Source of the DNA: Gammaproteobacteria bacterium
GTDB taxonomy: Bacteria; Pseudomonadota; Gammaproteobacteria; GCA-001735895
Length of the DNA stretch: 45,456 nucleotides
Reading direction: 5' to 3'
Assembly: GCA_030595795.1 (NCBI GenBank)
Contig: JAUVCH010000016.1
Span: 1-45,456, forward strand
Of this stretch, positions 8,051-16,296 are shown in pieces. Both the position numbers and the translations under genes were made by a program. Each line of letters opens with the position of its first letter. The first letter of the stretch is position 1. The notes under the pieces are model-generated. The model ran no database searches, had not been told where the DNA came from, and worked only from the letters and a program-made list of their open reading frames with translations.

Positions 8051-9625
8051 CTAGTTCTGCTCGAAATAATTCTGCAAGAATTGCTCAAATGACAGACTAT
8101 CCATTTTTTCAATTTCATGCTGCCGCTGAATCGATTGTTGTGCCTGTCGTTCGTATTGACTGCGAGATTCGGCCTCCAGTGGGCGTTTAGCAAACCATTC
8201 CTGGTGTTGTTTCGAAAGCCTTAATGAAAATTCAGCAAATTCCTCCTTATTTTCAATCATTTCCGCCAATATTCGGGCCGAGGGTGTCATCTCTGGCTCT
8301 TCGATTTTTGCCCGCTGTTGTTGCAGCGCAGAACAGTAAATCGGTTTTTCTCCATCCTTATCGAGCAAGTCACAGGCGAAGGACATTTGATCGAATATTT
8401 CACTAGCCCAATCGCGGAGCAACACCTCCTCACCACCTCTTCTCAATTTAAGCTCGGGATCTCGACCTCGTCCAGCGACTTCATTGAGATTGTATTTAAT
8501 CTCTACGAGTTCTCTGTCGTCGTATGGATCACTGGGTAATAGCAGGTTCAGTAACAGGAACGATTCGAGAAATCGCATTTGCTCGTCGTTGATTCCGATT
8601 GGCTCATAAACATTGACATCCAGCGAACGTAATTCGATATAGGCGACCCCGCGCCTGGCCAGTGCCAGGGTTGGCTTTTCTTCGCCATCTAGAATTTGTT
8701 TGGGTCGCACACTGGAATAAAACTCGTTTTCGATCTGTAGGATATTGTAATTAAGCTGCTGCCATTCACCATCGACATTCAGGCCGTATTTTTCGTATTG
8801 GGGACTAGGTGTTGATATTGCGCTTCCGAGGCTGGCGACATAACTTTGCAGGCTATTGTAATTGACGTTAACACCGGCCTTATCTTCCTTATTATTTTGA
8901 TAACCGATATCGCTTACCCGCAATGAGGTAGCGAAGCGACCGTAATAGCTATGCTTAAACAGTTTTTCTAACGAGATTGGCGTAGCACCCAAAAACGACT
9001 CACATATAGCTGGCGAAGCACCAAACAGGTAAGGCACCAGCCAACCGTAGCGCTGTAAATTACGTACCATGCCCATGTACGATTCGGAAATAAACGTCTG
9101 GCTATCACGGCTGTCATCTAACACATCCTGATATAAACGCCAAAATTCAATCGGGTAAGAATAGTTATAATGAACGCCTGCGATTGCCTGCATCGTGCGA
9201 CCGTAGCGATGGCCGAGACCTCGTCGGTAAGCTGATTTCATTTTAGCTGCGTTCGATGAACCATATTCGGCAATCCGAATGCTCTCATCGCCATCGATGA
9301 CACAGGGCATACTAGTTGCCCACAAAATTTCGTTGTCCATTTTTTCATACACGAATCGATGGATGTCATCCAGATAATCCAATGTTTGCGCAAAATGCTC
9401 AAATGGCGGGGTAACCAGTTCCAGCAAGGCTTCCGAGTAATCAGTAGTAATGCTTGGATGAGTCAAAGCCGAACCCAATCCCAGAGGATGACGCGTTTGT
9501 GCAATATGCCCTTCGGCATTGACGCGCAAACTCTCTTTCTCCAAACCTACCTTTCGACCTCGCAATGCGTTACGTATATCGCCGGACGGCAACTGCAGTA
9601 TTCGGTTATTTATTTTAGATTCCAA
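8051..9625 (-). CDS. gshA: Glutamate-cysteine ligase
   Basis: A 524-residue protein of the gammaproteobacterial GshA type, of normal length. It forms gamma-glutamylcysteine from glutamate, cysteine and ATP, the first step of glutathione synthesis in the cytoplasm. Family motifs seen are GLEKESLRV, LGSALTHPSITTDYSEALLE and the GVHYNYS segment. The start is a TTG at 9625. No in-frame ATG lies near the conserved N-terminus and the SD is weak. The gene diverges from rpoH across 197 bp that contain the CIRCE operator. The glutathione synthetase gene (gshB) is not in the window. Confidence 0.95.
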   Translation of the reverse strand: MESKINNRILQLPSGDIRNALRGRKVGLEKESLRVNAEGHIAQTRHPLGLGSALTHPSITTDYSEALLELVTPPFEHFAQTLDYLDDIHRFVYEKMDNEILWATSMPCVIDGDESIRIAEYGSSNAAKMKSAYRRGLGHRYGRTMQAIAGVHYNYSYPIEFWRLYQDVLDDSRDSQTFISESYMGMVRNLQRYGWLVPYLFGASPAICESFLGATPISLEKLFKHSYYGRFATSLRVSDIGYQNNKEDKAGVNVNYNSLQSYVASLGSAISTPSPQYEKYGLNVDGEWQQLNYNILQIENEFYSSVRPKQILDGEEKPTLALARRGVAYIELRSLDVNVYEPIGINDEQMRFLESFLLLNLLLPSDPYDDRELVEIKYNLNEVAGRGRDPELKLRRGGEEVLLRDWASEIFDQMSFACDLLDKDGEKPIYCSALQQQRAKIEEPEMTPSARILAEMIENKEEFAEFSLRLSKQHQEWFAKRPLEAESRSQYERQAQQSIQRQHEIEKMDSLSFEQFLQNYFEQN

Positions 9626-9771
9626 TGGTAATCCCGATCTTTGAATTTATTTACGGCAGCGCCTATAATATAGTAAATCCGTTATAAAACCTCTTAATAA
9701 CCATGCATTTAACGAGTATATTAATACTTGCTAATAAACTTGAACTGTTTCATGCTTTTATGCTCTAATAT

Positions 9772-9798
9772 TTAGCACTCGAGCCGATTGAGTGCTAA
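9772..9798. promoter_or_regulatory. Perfect CIRCE operator (HrcA-binding type) upstream of rpoH
   Basis: TTAGCACTC (9772-9780), a 9-nt spacer, then GAGTGCTAA (9790-9798). Both arms and the spacer length match the CIRCE consensus exactly. CIRCE is the operator of the heat-shock repressor HrcA. The element ends 24 bp before the rpoH ATG. A TAATAT (9766-9771) that could serve as a -10 box abuts it, so bound repressor would cover the transcription start. No hrcA gene is in the window. Confidence 0.85.
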
Positions 9799-9822
9799 AA
9801 TCATACTAAACAGAGGTCTATT

Positions 9823-10689
9823 ATGAGCACAGAGCTGATTACCGCTAACAACAAAATGCCCGTATTGCTGGGCACATCAAATCTTGATGCCTATATCCAG
9901 GCAGCGAGGCGTGTTCCAATACTGACTCTGGAAGAAGAATACCAGCTAGCCACCGATTTACAGGAAACCGGCAACATCGCATCGGCTCAAAAACTGGTAC
10001 TGCCTCATCTTCGCTTTGTTATCAAGGTTGCCAATAATTACTCTGGGTATGGTCTCGCCGTCGCAGACTTAATTCAGGAAGGTAATATTGGCCTGATGAA
10101 AGCTGTAAAACGTTTCAATCCAGAGGTTGGCGTTCGATTGGTATCTTTTGCCGTACACTGGATCAAAGCAGAGATTCACGAATATATCTTAAAGAACTGG
10201 CGCATTGTTAAAATCGCGACCACCAAGGCACAACGTAAACTGTTTTTTAAACTGCGTAGTCAGAAAACCCGTCTAGGCTGGTTTAAGCCAGAAGAAATCA
10301 CCCATGTAGCCGAAACCCTGGGAGTCACCCGCGAAAATGTCATGGAGATGGAAAACCGTCTCAATAATCATGATATTGGTTTCAACATGAGTAGCGATGA
10401 AGACGACGATTCTGCCTACCTGGCACCCGAGAATACCCTGTTATCCAGCACGCCTTCACCTGAGTTGCTGCTTGAGCACGATGACGCAGAACAGCGTAAT
10501 CACGCCCAGCTTAGTGAGGCTTTGGAAGATCTGGACGACCGCAGTAAAGAGATTGTATCTCGACGCTGGCTTAGTGATCCGAAGGCAACCCTGCAGGAAC
10601 TGGCTAACGAATACGGTGTCTCCGCCGAACGAATTCGACAAATCGAAAAGAATGCTTTTAATTCGATGAAAACTGCGTTTGTTGCCTGA
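9823..10689 (+). CDS. rpoH: RNA polymerase sigma factor RpoH (sigma-32, heat shock)
   Basis: A 288-residue group 3 sigma factor. Region 2 reads LRFVIKVANNYSGYGL, then [26 protein letters not shown]. The RpoH box, with core QRKLFFKLR, is diagnostic. Region 4 ends with the helix-turn-helix VSAERIRQIEKNAF. It directs polymerase to heat-shock promoters. AGAGG lies 7 nt before ATG 9823. A perfect CIRCE element precedes the gene, so transcription may be under HrcA repression. The usual DnaK-mediated and mRNA-folding controls cannot be judged here. The last 17 codons are duplicated at 12898-12948. Confidence 0.96.
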   Translation: MSTELITANNKMPVLLGTSNLDAYIQAARRVPILTLEEEYQLATDLQETGNIASAQKLVLPHLRFVIKVANNYSGYGLAVADLIQEGNIGLMKAVKRFNPEVGVRLVSFAVHWIKAEIHEYILKNWRIVKIATTKAQRKLFFKLRSQKTRLGWFKPEEITHVAETLGVTRENVMEMENRLNNHDIGFNMSSDEDDDSAYLAPENTLLSSTPSPELLLEHDDAEQRNHAQLSEALEDLDDRSKEIVSRRWLSDPKATLQELANEYGVSAERIRQIEKNAFNSMKTAFVA

Positions 10690-10691
10690 TT
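10641..10691 (+). repeat. rpoH 3'-end repeat, copy A (inside rpoH)
   Basis: These 51 bases cover the last codons and stop of rpoH. They match 12898-12948 at 45 of 51 positions in the same orientation. Similarity stops abruptly on both sides. Confidence 0.8.
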
Positions 10692-10725
10692 GCACTTACC
10701 TGAAACACCCAAAGCAACTCCACAG

Positions 10726-10758
10726 CCGCTACCCCTCGGGGTGGCGGTTTCTATTTTT
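10726..10758 (+). terminator. Rho-independent terminator after rpoH
   Basis: Stem CCGCTACCCC (10726-10735) and GGGGTGGCGG (10738-10747), with one G-T wobble and a tight CTCG loop, is followed by TTTCTATTTTT (10748-10758). It lies 36 bp after the rpoH stop. Confidence 0.75.
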
Positions 10759-10958
10759 GCCAGAAAGAATTTATTCAGTGCCGTCCGCAAGAGACTGTAT
10801 TGGTGATGGGTCTGAATATGAACTGCGGTGGAAGCAAGGGCTAGTGGGCTCCTGTGTTAGTCGCTACTAGCTGACGGCAGTACCCTTTTGTGGGCATTCG
10901 ATTATTGCGGGTGGGAGGTTGCTGTGTGCCCGAAGCGGACTTTAAAAAAATCGCAGCG

Positions 10959-12743
10959 CTATTTAGCTAACCCAGCTTTTCTAAGATTTATACTGAGATG
11001 CTCAACATCCTCAGAGTTTCTGTAGGGGCATACCCTCGGCAGTGTCCATTTCTCAATGGTTGCCTCGGGATCGTGCTTTAAGGTCCTTCTGATAGCCCCC
11101 TTTGCCTCGTCCATGTTGCCGATCGCAGCTTGACTAGCTGCCAGATAGAGACATGAAAGCACAGTCTCGACATCACGCGAGCGTTCGATCTTCTCAATTG
11201 CTTCCTCATATTTGCGAGCGTCAAACAGAATCTGCCCCAACTGGAGCAAATAATACTCCGGGTAGTGTGGGTTGAGCCGCATGGCCTGGTAGGCAAACTT
11301 CACACCATCCTCAGCTTGACCAGCGTAGCTGTAATAGTAACCAACGTCGGCTAGCACATCGGCATCATTCGGATTAAGTTCTACCGCTCTTTCGAGTTCA
11401 GCGAGACCTAGATCATGTCGCAATGCCAAAACATGACAAGCCCCTAGCACCCAGTGAACCCAGGATTCCTCGTCCTCGTGCTCGACGCCTCTAGTCGCGG
11501 CCTCCTGACCCTTCGCCATTGAGTCCTCATAATTATCGCTCCAACCTAACGTCGCATCGAGAACGTAAGTCCAGGCGAGCTTCGCATACGCCTTTCCATA
11601 GTTTGGGTCGAGGCGAATCGCCTCCTCGAAAAGCTCCCTCGCACTATCAGTATCCTCCTTGGTAAAGTTATCGAACAGGTCTATACCGCGCATGAAACAA
11701 TCAAAGGCTTCGAGATTTTCCGATCCTCGCCGCTGCCATGCCTTCCGCAATCTTCCACCGTAGCCAGACGCGAGTGAACCAACGATCAATTCCACTACTT
11801 CGTCCTGGAGTGCAAAAATATCTTCGACATGGCGTTGGTAGCGTTCCGCCCAGAGATGACTGCCCGTAGAACCGTCGATAAGCTGCGCAGTGATCCTGAC
11901 CTGCTCCTTCGACTTTTGTACGCTACCCTCCAGAATGTAGCGAACGCCGAGTTCGCGGCTAACGCTCTGCACGTTCACTGCCTTACCTTTGTAAACGAAA
12001 CTGGAATTGCTCGCTATAACAAAGAAATCACGAAACCGTGACAGGTTAGTGATAATGTCTTCGGTGATACCGTCAGCCAGGTACTCCTGCTCGGGATCGT
12101 TGCTCATGTTTGTGAATGGCAGCACAGCAATCGACGGCTTATCGGGGATTTGGAGGGTCGTTGAATCTGCCTTTTGCGGAGTTGTGCTTACCTCAGGTTC
12201 TGGTAACTCTTCACCCGGTTGTAGCTTCACTGCAAAGGCTCTTACAGGTTGGTCGAAACCCTTTAACACTTGGTCACCGAGGCTATCAAACGCGAACGGC
12301 ATTCTGGCTGGAATTGTCTCTGATACTGACCCCTGCACTACTGCCCCACCTGGCTCGGCTAACTGTTCAAGGCGCTGCGCTAATACAACTCCTGCCCCCG
12401 TAATCGTGTTGTCAGCAATAATCACTTCACCCAGACTGATACCTATCCGCAATTGTGGCTGAATATTGTCGTCGAGCTTGGAGTTAAGCTCTCCGTTTAT
12501 TACCTGAAAGGCGAGAGCTGCGGGAACGGCATCAGATGCCCGCTCAAACTCAGCGAGAAGTGCGTCTCCGCGTAACTCTCGCGTTATACCGCCATAGGCT
12601 TTGATTGTTTCAGAGAAGTTATGGAATACGGACTGAATGCGTTCGTGAGCAAGCGTTTCATTCTGCTGGACGAGGGATGTCGAGCTAACTACATCAGCAT
12701 GGAGGATTACTGCCAACTTGCGATTTAGATGGTCTTTTTCCAT
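10959..12743 (-). CDS. Class III cyclase-like / TolB-like / TPR regulatory protein
   Basis: About 594 residues in three parts. An N-terminal class III nucleotidyl-cyclase domain (about 8-175) has HADVVSSTS and RGDALLAEF. A TolB-like domain follows (about 205-330: SIAVLPFTNMS, YLADGITEDIITNLS, YILEGSVQK). TPR-type helices make up the rest (about 345-570, with NPNDADVLADVGYYY). Such cyclase-TolB-TPR proteins are common in environmental proteobacteria, but their roles are mostly unknown. In the usual transition-state motif, typically GDGVNxAAR, this protein reads GAGVVLAQR, so an acidic residue and the Asn are missing and activity is doubtful. ATG 12743 is preferred over TTG 12764. The gene lies between two copies of the rpoH 3' end. 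Confidence 0.85.
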   Translation of the reverse strand: MEKDHLNRKLAVILHADVVSSTSLVQQNETLAHERIQSVFHNFSETIKAYGGITRELRGDALLAEFERASDAVPAALAFQVINGELNSKLDDNIQPQLRIGISLGEVIIADNTITGAGVVLAQRLEQLAEPGGAVVQGSVSETIPARMPFAFDSLGDQVLKGFDQPVRAFAVKLQPGEELPEPEVSTTPQKADSTTLQIPDKPSIAVLPFTNMSNDPEQEYLADGITEDIITNLSRFRDFFVIASNSSFVYKGKAVNVQSVSRELGVRYILEGSVQKSKEQVRITAQLIDGSTGSHLWAERYQRHVEDIFALQDEVVELIVGSLASGYGGRLRKAWQRRGSENLEAFDCFMRGIDLFDNFTKEDTDSARELFEEAIRLDPNYGKAYAKLAWTYVLDATLGWSDNYEDSMAKGQEAATRGVEHEDEESWVHWVLGACHVLALRHDLGLAELERAVELNPNDADVLADVGYYYSYAGQAEDGVKFAYQAMRLNPHYPEYYLLQLGQILFDARKYEEAIEKIERSRDVETVLSCLYLAASQAAIGNMDEAKGAIRRTLKHDPEATIEKWTLPRVCPYRNSEDVEHLSINLRKAGLAK

Positions 12744-12897
12744 TGATAGTCCAATAGGAATCAAAGTCAGTTGATATTATCACATGCCAAGCTCCATTTT
12801 ATCGGCTGTTAGATTTTACTCGAGCGTCTCTAACTGCCGGAAGCCCAAGTTGAACCAGGAAATTTAAAGGCCCGCAAAAAGGAAAGCAGTCGTTGGA

Positions 12898-12948
12898 AAT
12901 CGAAAAGACCGATTTTAATTCAATGAAAACAGCGTTTATTGCCTGATT
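12898..12948 (+). repeat. rpoH 3'-end repeat, copy B (detached relic)
   Basis: Translated in the rpoH frame it reads IEKTDFNSMKTAFIA then TGA, against IEKNAFNSMKTAFVA for the true RpoH end. Upstream of it there is no further RpoH similarity. It is followed 20 bp later by a strong terminator, as expected for the original end of rpoH. Confidence 0.8.
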
Positions 12949-12967
12949 AAACTTTTTCTTCAAGCAT

Positions 12968-13012
12968 AAAAAAAGCCCGGTTTATTATTCATAAATTAAC
13001 CGGGCTTTTTTT
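12968..13012. terminator. Strong bidirectional terminator
   Basis: A perfect stem GCCCGGTT (12975-12982) / AACCGGGC (12998-13005) is flanked by seven A on the left and seven T on the right. It can end ctaE-side transcripts on the minus strand and rpoH-side transcripts on the plus strand. Confidence 0.9.
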
Positions 13013-13035
13013 GTTTTTAAATTTCGTCGCAGGAA

Positions 13036-13911
13036 TCAAATCCAGTAAACAAATATAAACAGTCCCAACCAGACCACGTCAACAAAGTGCCAATACCAGG
13101 CCACCGCTTCAAACGCGAAGTGGTTTTCCGGTGTAAAATGCCCTTTCGCTGCGCGAATGGTAATCACCAGCAACATGGTTGCGCCCATGGTTACGTGGAA
13201 ACCGTGGAAACCAGTGAGCATATAGAAGGTGCTACCGTAAATACCGGAATCCATTCGCAGATTCAGCTCGTTATAAGCGTGTGAATATTCCCAGGCCTGT
13301 AAACCGACAAAGAGAAATCCCAGAGCAACCGTAGCAGCTAACCAGTAAACCAGCCAGTCGCGATCCTGTCGCTTCAGAGCGTGATGAGCGAGAGTCACAG
13401 TCAGCCCCGAGGTTAACAGGATAGCTGTATTGATTGCTGGTAATCCCCAGGCGCCCATCGCTTGTTTTGCGACTTCATATTTCTCAGCCAAAGGTACCGC
13501 AAGCAAAGGCCAGGCCGCTTCGAAATTTGGCCAGAGCAATTCTGCGGTGGCACCATTGTTAGATCCGCCATCTAGCCATGGAATCGAGAAGGCTCTAGCG
13601 TAAAACAACGCACCGAAAAAGGCGGCGAAGAACATGACTTCGGAAAAAATAAACCAGCCCATGCCCCAACGGAACGACATATCGACCTGTTTATTGTACA
13701 TGCCTGCCATGCTTTCATTTACTACCTGGCCGAACCAACCGTACATCATAAAAATAATAATGGCGACACCAAGCAACATCATCGTTAATTCCGCGCCATG
13801 CAAATACCGGGCAAACCCGATAACGGTGGTGGATAGGCCGATTGAACCAATTATTGGCCAGTGGGTACCGTGTGGTATGTAATATTGATCTGAAGAAGAT
13901 GCTGTACTCAT
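13036..13911 (-). CDS. ctaE: Cytochrome c oxidase subunit III
   Basis: A 291-residue inner-membrane protein with the seven-helix pattern of COX3. Its N-terminus, YYIPHGTHWPIIGSIGL, and the segments MGWFIFSEVMFFAAFFGALFY (20-21-residue helix containing the conserved Glu) and FHGFHVTMGA are characteristic. The C-terminal motif is VAWYWHFVDVVWLGLF. Subunit III supports proton uptake and stability of the aa3 oxidase. It is the last gene of the ctaC-ctaD-small ORF-ctaG-ctaE run, 77 bp after ctaG. A bidirectional terminator lies just downstream. Confidence 0.97.
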   Translation of the reverse strand: MSTASSSDQYYIPHGTHWPIIGSIGLSTTVIGFARYLHGAELTMMLLGVAIIIFMMYGWFGQVVNESMAGMYNKQVDMSFRWGMGWFIFSEVMFFAAFFGALFYARAFSIPWLDGGSNNGATAELLWPNFEAAWPLLAVPLAEKYEVAKQAMGAWGLPAINTAILLTSGLTVTLAHHALKRQDRDWLVYWLAATVALGFLFVGLQAWEYSHAYNELNLRMDSGIYGSTFYMLTGFHGFHVTMGATMLLVITIRAAKGHFTPENHFAFEAVAWYWHFVDVVWLGLFIFVYWI

Positions 13912-13988
13912 GAATTATCTCTCTCTAAATTTCCTAAATTCGATTACTCGCCCAATTCCGGCAATTTAACTAGTCTTTTAAGTTTTTC

Positions 13989-14528
13989 TCAACCCTTATC
14001 GACACTAAAAAAAGTATATGACAAAGTAATTTGCTCTATTTTATCGTCTATATCATTGCCGATAATAAATCGTAACGGCATATCCCGTTGCTCCCGGGCG
14101 TTAAGCTTTTGCTGGCTAAAACAAAAGCATTCTGTTTTATTAAAATGCTTTGCGGCCAATCCTGGCGAAACACTCGGTATCGCCTGCCCAGTGGTTACTA
14201 TATCAGCACTACTCCTAACTCGGTACTGAGCCTCGTATACCTGACCCGGATGCACTGACATTTTCTTTATCACTGGCTCGAAACTCCAGGGCAGGCCACT
14301 GGCCGTATTAGCCAGAAATCGGACTTCGATAGTTCTCGAAGTATCCACCTGATTCGCATCAATAGCGCTAGCCTCGATTCTCCCTGTCTTACCGTTTAAG
14401 CCGGTAATATCGCAAAAAACGTCGTACAAAGGTACTAGCGCGAAACCGAAACCAAACATCAGTATCGGAATCAAAACAATTTTTGCCAACTGCGACCGTG
14501 GTATTAACTTTCCGGGCGCTTCACTCAT
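13989..14528 (-). CDS. ctaG: Cytochrome c oxidase assembly protein CtaG/Cox11
   Basis: A 179-residue protein with a single N-terminal membrane anchor (about 16-36) and a periplasmic copper-binding domain. It inserts copper into the CuB site of subunit I. The family copper motif appears as KTECFCFSQQ (CFCF). FCDITGLNGKTGR is another signature. Its ATG overlaps the stop of the 44-residue ORF upstream as ATGA, so translation is coupled. Confidence 0.96.
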   Translation of the reverse strand: MSEAPGKLIPRSQLAKIVLIPILMFGFGFALVPLYDVFCDITGLNGKTGRIEASAIDANQVDTSRTIEVRFLANTASGLPWSFEPVIKKMSVHPGQVYEAQYRVRSSADIVTTGQAIPSVSPGLAAKHFNKTECFCFSQQKLNAREQRDMPLRFIIGNDIDDKIEQITLSYTFFSVDKG

Positions 14529-14659
14529 GAAAAGTTACCCCAGAAAAATGTCGCTACAAAAAATGCCCCTACTATCAGGAAATGTGCTATCACGATTATC
14601 TTGAGTCGTGATTTACGTTCCTGTTCAGTCGGCATGATATTAACTTTATTCTCTTCCAT
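14525..14659 (-). CDS. Small single-helix membrane protein between ctaD and ctaG (possible oxidase small assembly protein)
   Basis: A 44-residue ORF from ATG 14659 to TGA 14525. A charged N-terminus (MEENKVNIMPTEQERKSR) is followed by a single hydrophobic helix, IIVIAHFLIVGAFFVATFFW. GGGGA lies about 9 nt before the ATG and forms the 3' arm of a hairpin. The stop overlaps the ctaG start (ATGA). Small one-helix proteins occur at this position in other gammaproteobacterial cox operons. I infer an assembly or stabilising role from position only. Confidence 0.7.
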   Translation of the reverse strand: MEENKVNIMPTEQERKSRLKIIVIAHFLIVGAFFVATFFWGNFS

Positions 14660-14664
14660 TTATA

Positions 14665-14690
14665 TAATCCCCGACAAACGCCGGGGATTA
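14665..14690. promoter_or_regulatory. Hairpin between ctaD and the small ORF that covers its ribosome-binding site
   Basis: A perfect 9-bp stem TAATCCCCG (14665-14673) / CGGGGATTA (14682-14690) with an 8-nt loop. On the minus strand the SD GGGGA of the 44-residue ORF is in the 3' arm. No U-tract follows, so it is more likely an mRNA-stability or translation-control hairpin than a terminator. Confidence 0.5.
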
Positions 14691-14697
14691 CCCGTAT

Positions 14698-16284
14698 CTA
14701 CTTAATTTCGGGCGCAGTATTAAAACTATGATACGGCGGAGGCGAAGGTAAAGCTTCAAATTCCAGCCCAGTCGCTCCTTCCCAAACCTTATCGGTTGCT
14801 TTTTTGCCACCTTTAATCGTCTTAATGATGATGTAAAGGAAAAATATCTGGGCCAGACCAAAGGCAAAGCCACCAATACTTGAAATAGCATTGAACTCCG
14901 CAAACTGCAACGAGTAATCAGGGATACGTCGAGGCATACCTGCCAGCCCGACAAAGTGTTGCGGGAAGAACAAAACATTCACGGAAATAGTTGACCACCA
15001 GAAGTGAATTTTACCGTGGGTTTCGTTATACATGTTGCCTGTCCATTTTGGCACCCAGTAGTAGAACGCGGCGATGATCGAATACAGCGCCCCAGTTACC
15101 AGTACATAATGGAAGTGAGCAACCACGAAATAAGTATCATGGTACTGGGTATCAACCGGAGCAACACCGAGCATCAAGCCAGAAAAACCACCGATGGTGA
15201 ACATGACGATGAAACCCAGGGCCCAGAGCATTGGCGTTTCAAATGTCATAGATCCCTTCCACATGGTAGTCACCCAGTTGAAGACCTTAACACCGGTCGG
15301 AACCGAAATCAGGATGGTTGCATACATAAAGTAAAGTTCACCCGCGACCGGCATACCCACCGTAAACATGTGATGCGCCCATACCATGAAGGACAGGATC
15401 GCGATTGACGCAGTGGCGTATACCATCGAGCTATAGCCAAATAATTGCTTGCGTGCGAAAGTCGGTATGATCGCCGAGATAATACCGAAAGCTGGTAAGA
15501 TCATGATATAAACTTCAGGATGTCCGAAGAACCAGAATATGTGTTGGAACATAACCGGGTCACCGCCACCTGCGGCATCGAAGAATGAAGTCCCAAAATG
15601 CCGATCTGTTAGCATCATGGTCACCACACCCGCGAGAACCGGCATTACTGCGATTAACAGATAAGCGGTAATCAACCAGGTCCAGACGAATAATGGCATT
15701 TTCATCAATGTCATGCCAGGAGCACGCATATTCAATATGGTAGCGATGACGTTAATCGCACCCATGACTGAAGAAATACCCATCAAATGCACAGCAAAGA
15801 TGAAATAGTCAGTGCTTTCTGGTGCAAAGGTGGTCGATAACGGCGCGTAGAACGTCCAACCGAAAGCTGGCGCACCGCCCTCCATCAACAAGGTGCTGGC
15901 TAGCATAGTGAAAGCAAAAGGTAGTATCCAGAAGCTCCAGTTATTCATTCGTGGTAATGCCATATCTGGCGCGCCGATCATCATCGGGATCAGCCAGTTA
16001 GCGAGGCCAACAAAAGCGGGCATGATCGCACCGAATACCATGATTAAACCGTGTAAGGTAGTCATCTGGTTAAAGAATTCGGGCTGAACAAATTGAAGCC
16101 CGGGCTGGAATAATTCAGCACGGATTACCATGGCCATCGAACCACCGGTGAGCAGCATAATAAATGCCAGCCACAGGTAGAGCGTACCAATATCTTTATG
16201 GTTGGTTGTAGTAACCCAACGCATCAGCCCCTTGGCTGGCCCATGATCGTCGTGGGCGTCGTCATGTGTAGTTGCAGTAGTCAT
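14698..16284 (-). CDS. ctaD: Cytochrome c oxidase subunit I
   Basis: A 528-residue heme-copper oxidase subunit I with twelve membrane helices. The N-terminus has WVTTTNHKDIGTLYLWLAF. Heme and copper ligands are seen in TLHGLIMVFG, GHPEVYIMILPAFG (CuB His and the cross-linked Tyr), WAHHMFTVG and HFHYVLVTG. GHPEVY includes the Glu expected of A1-type oxidases. It reduces oxygen to water and pumps protons. It lies 12 bp downstream of ctaC and is co-transcribed with it. Confidence 0.98.
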   Translation of the reverse strand: MTTATTHDDAHDDHGPAKGLMRWVTTTNHKDIGTLYLWLAFIMLLTGGSMAMVIRAELFQPGLQFVQPEFFNQMTTLHGLIMVFGAIMPAFVGLANWLIPMMIGAPDMALPRMNNWSFWILPFAFTMLASTLLMEGGAPAFGWTFYAPLSTTFAPESTDYFIFAVHLMGISSVMGAINVIATILNMRAPGMTLMKMPLFVWTWLITAYLLIAVMPVLAGVVTMMLTDRHFGTSFFDAAGGGDPVMFQHIFWFFGHPEVYIMILPAFGIISAIIPTFARKQLFGYSSMVYATASIAILSFMVWAHHMFTVGMPVAGELYFMYATILISVPTGVKVFNWVTTMWKGSMTFETPMLWALGFIVMFTIGGFSGLMLGVAPVDTQYHDTYFVVAHFHYVLVTGALYSIIAAFYYWVPKWTGNMYNETHGKIHFWWSTISVNVLFFPQHFVGLAGMPRRIPDYSLQFAEFNAISSIGGFAFGLAQIFFLYIIIKTIKGGKKATDKVWEGATGLEFEALPSPPPYHSFNTAPEIK

Positions 16285-16296
16285 TAATAAATCCCC

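Noticed and set aside
9739..9771. Sigma-32-like promoter for rpoH (CTTGAAC)
   Set aside because: The -35 half fits but I see no matching CCCCAT-like -10 at the right distance. The -10-like TAATAT is 20 nt from it.
10679..10870. Open frame of 63 codons after rpoH
   Set aside because: It runs through the rpoH terminator hairpin, has no SD and no protein-like pattern.
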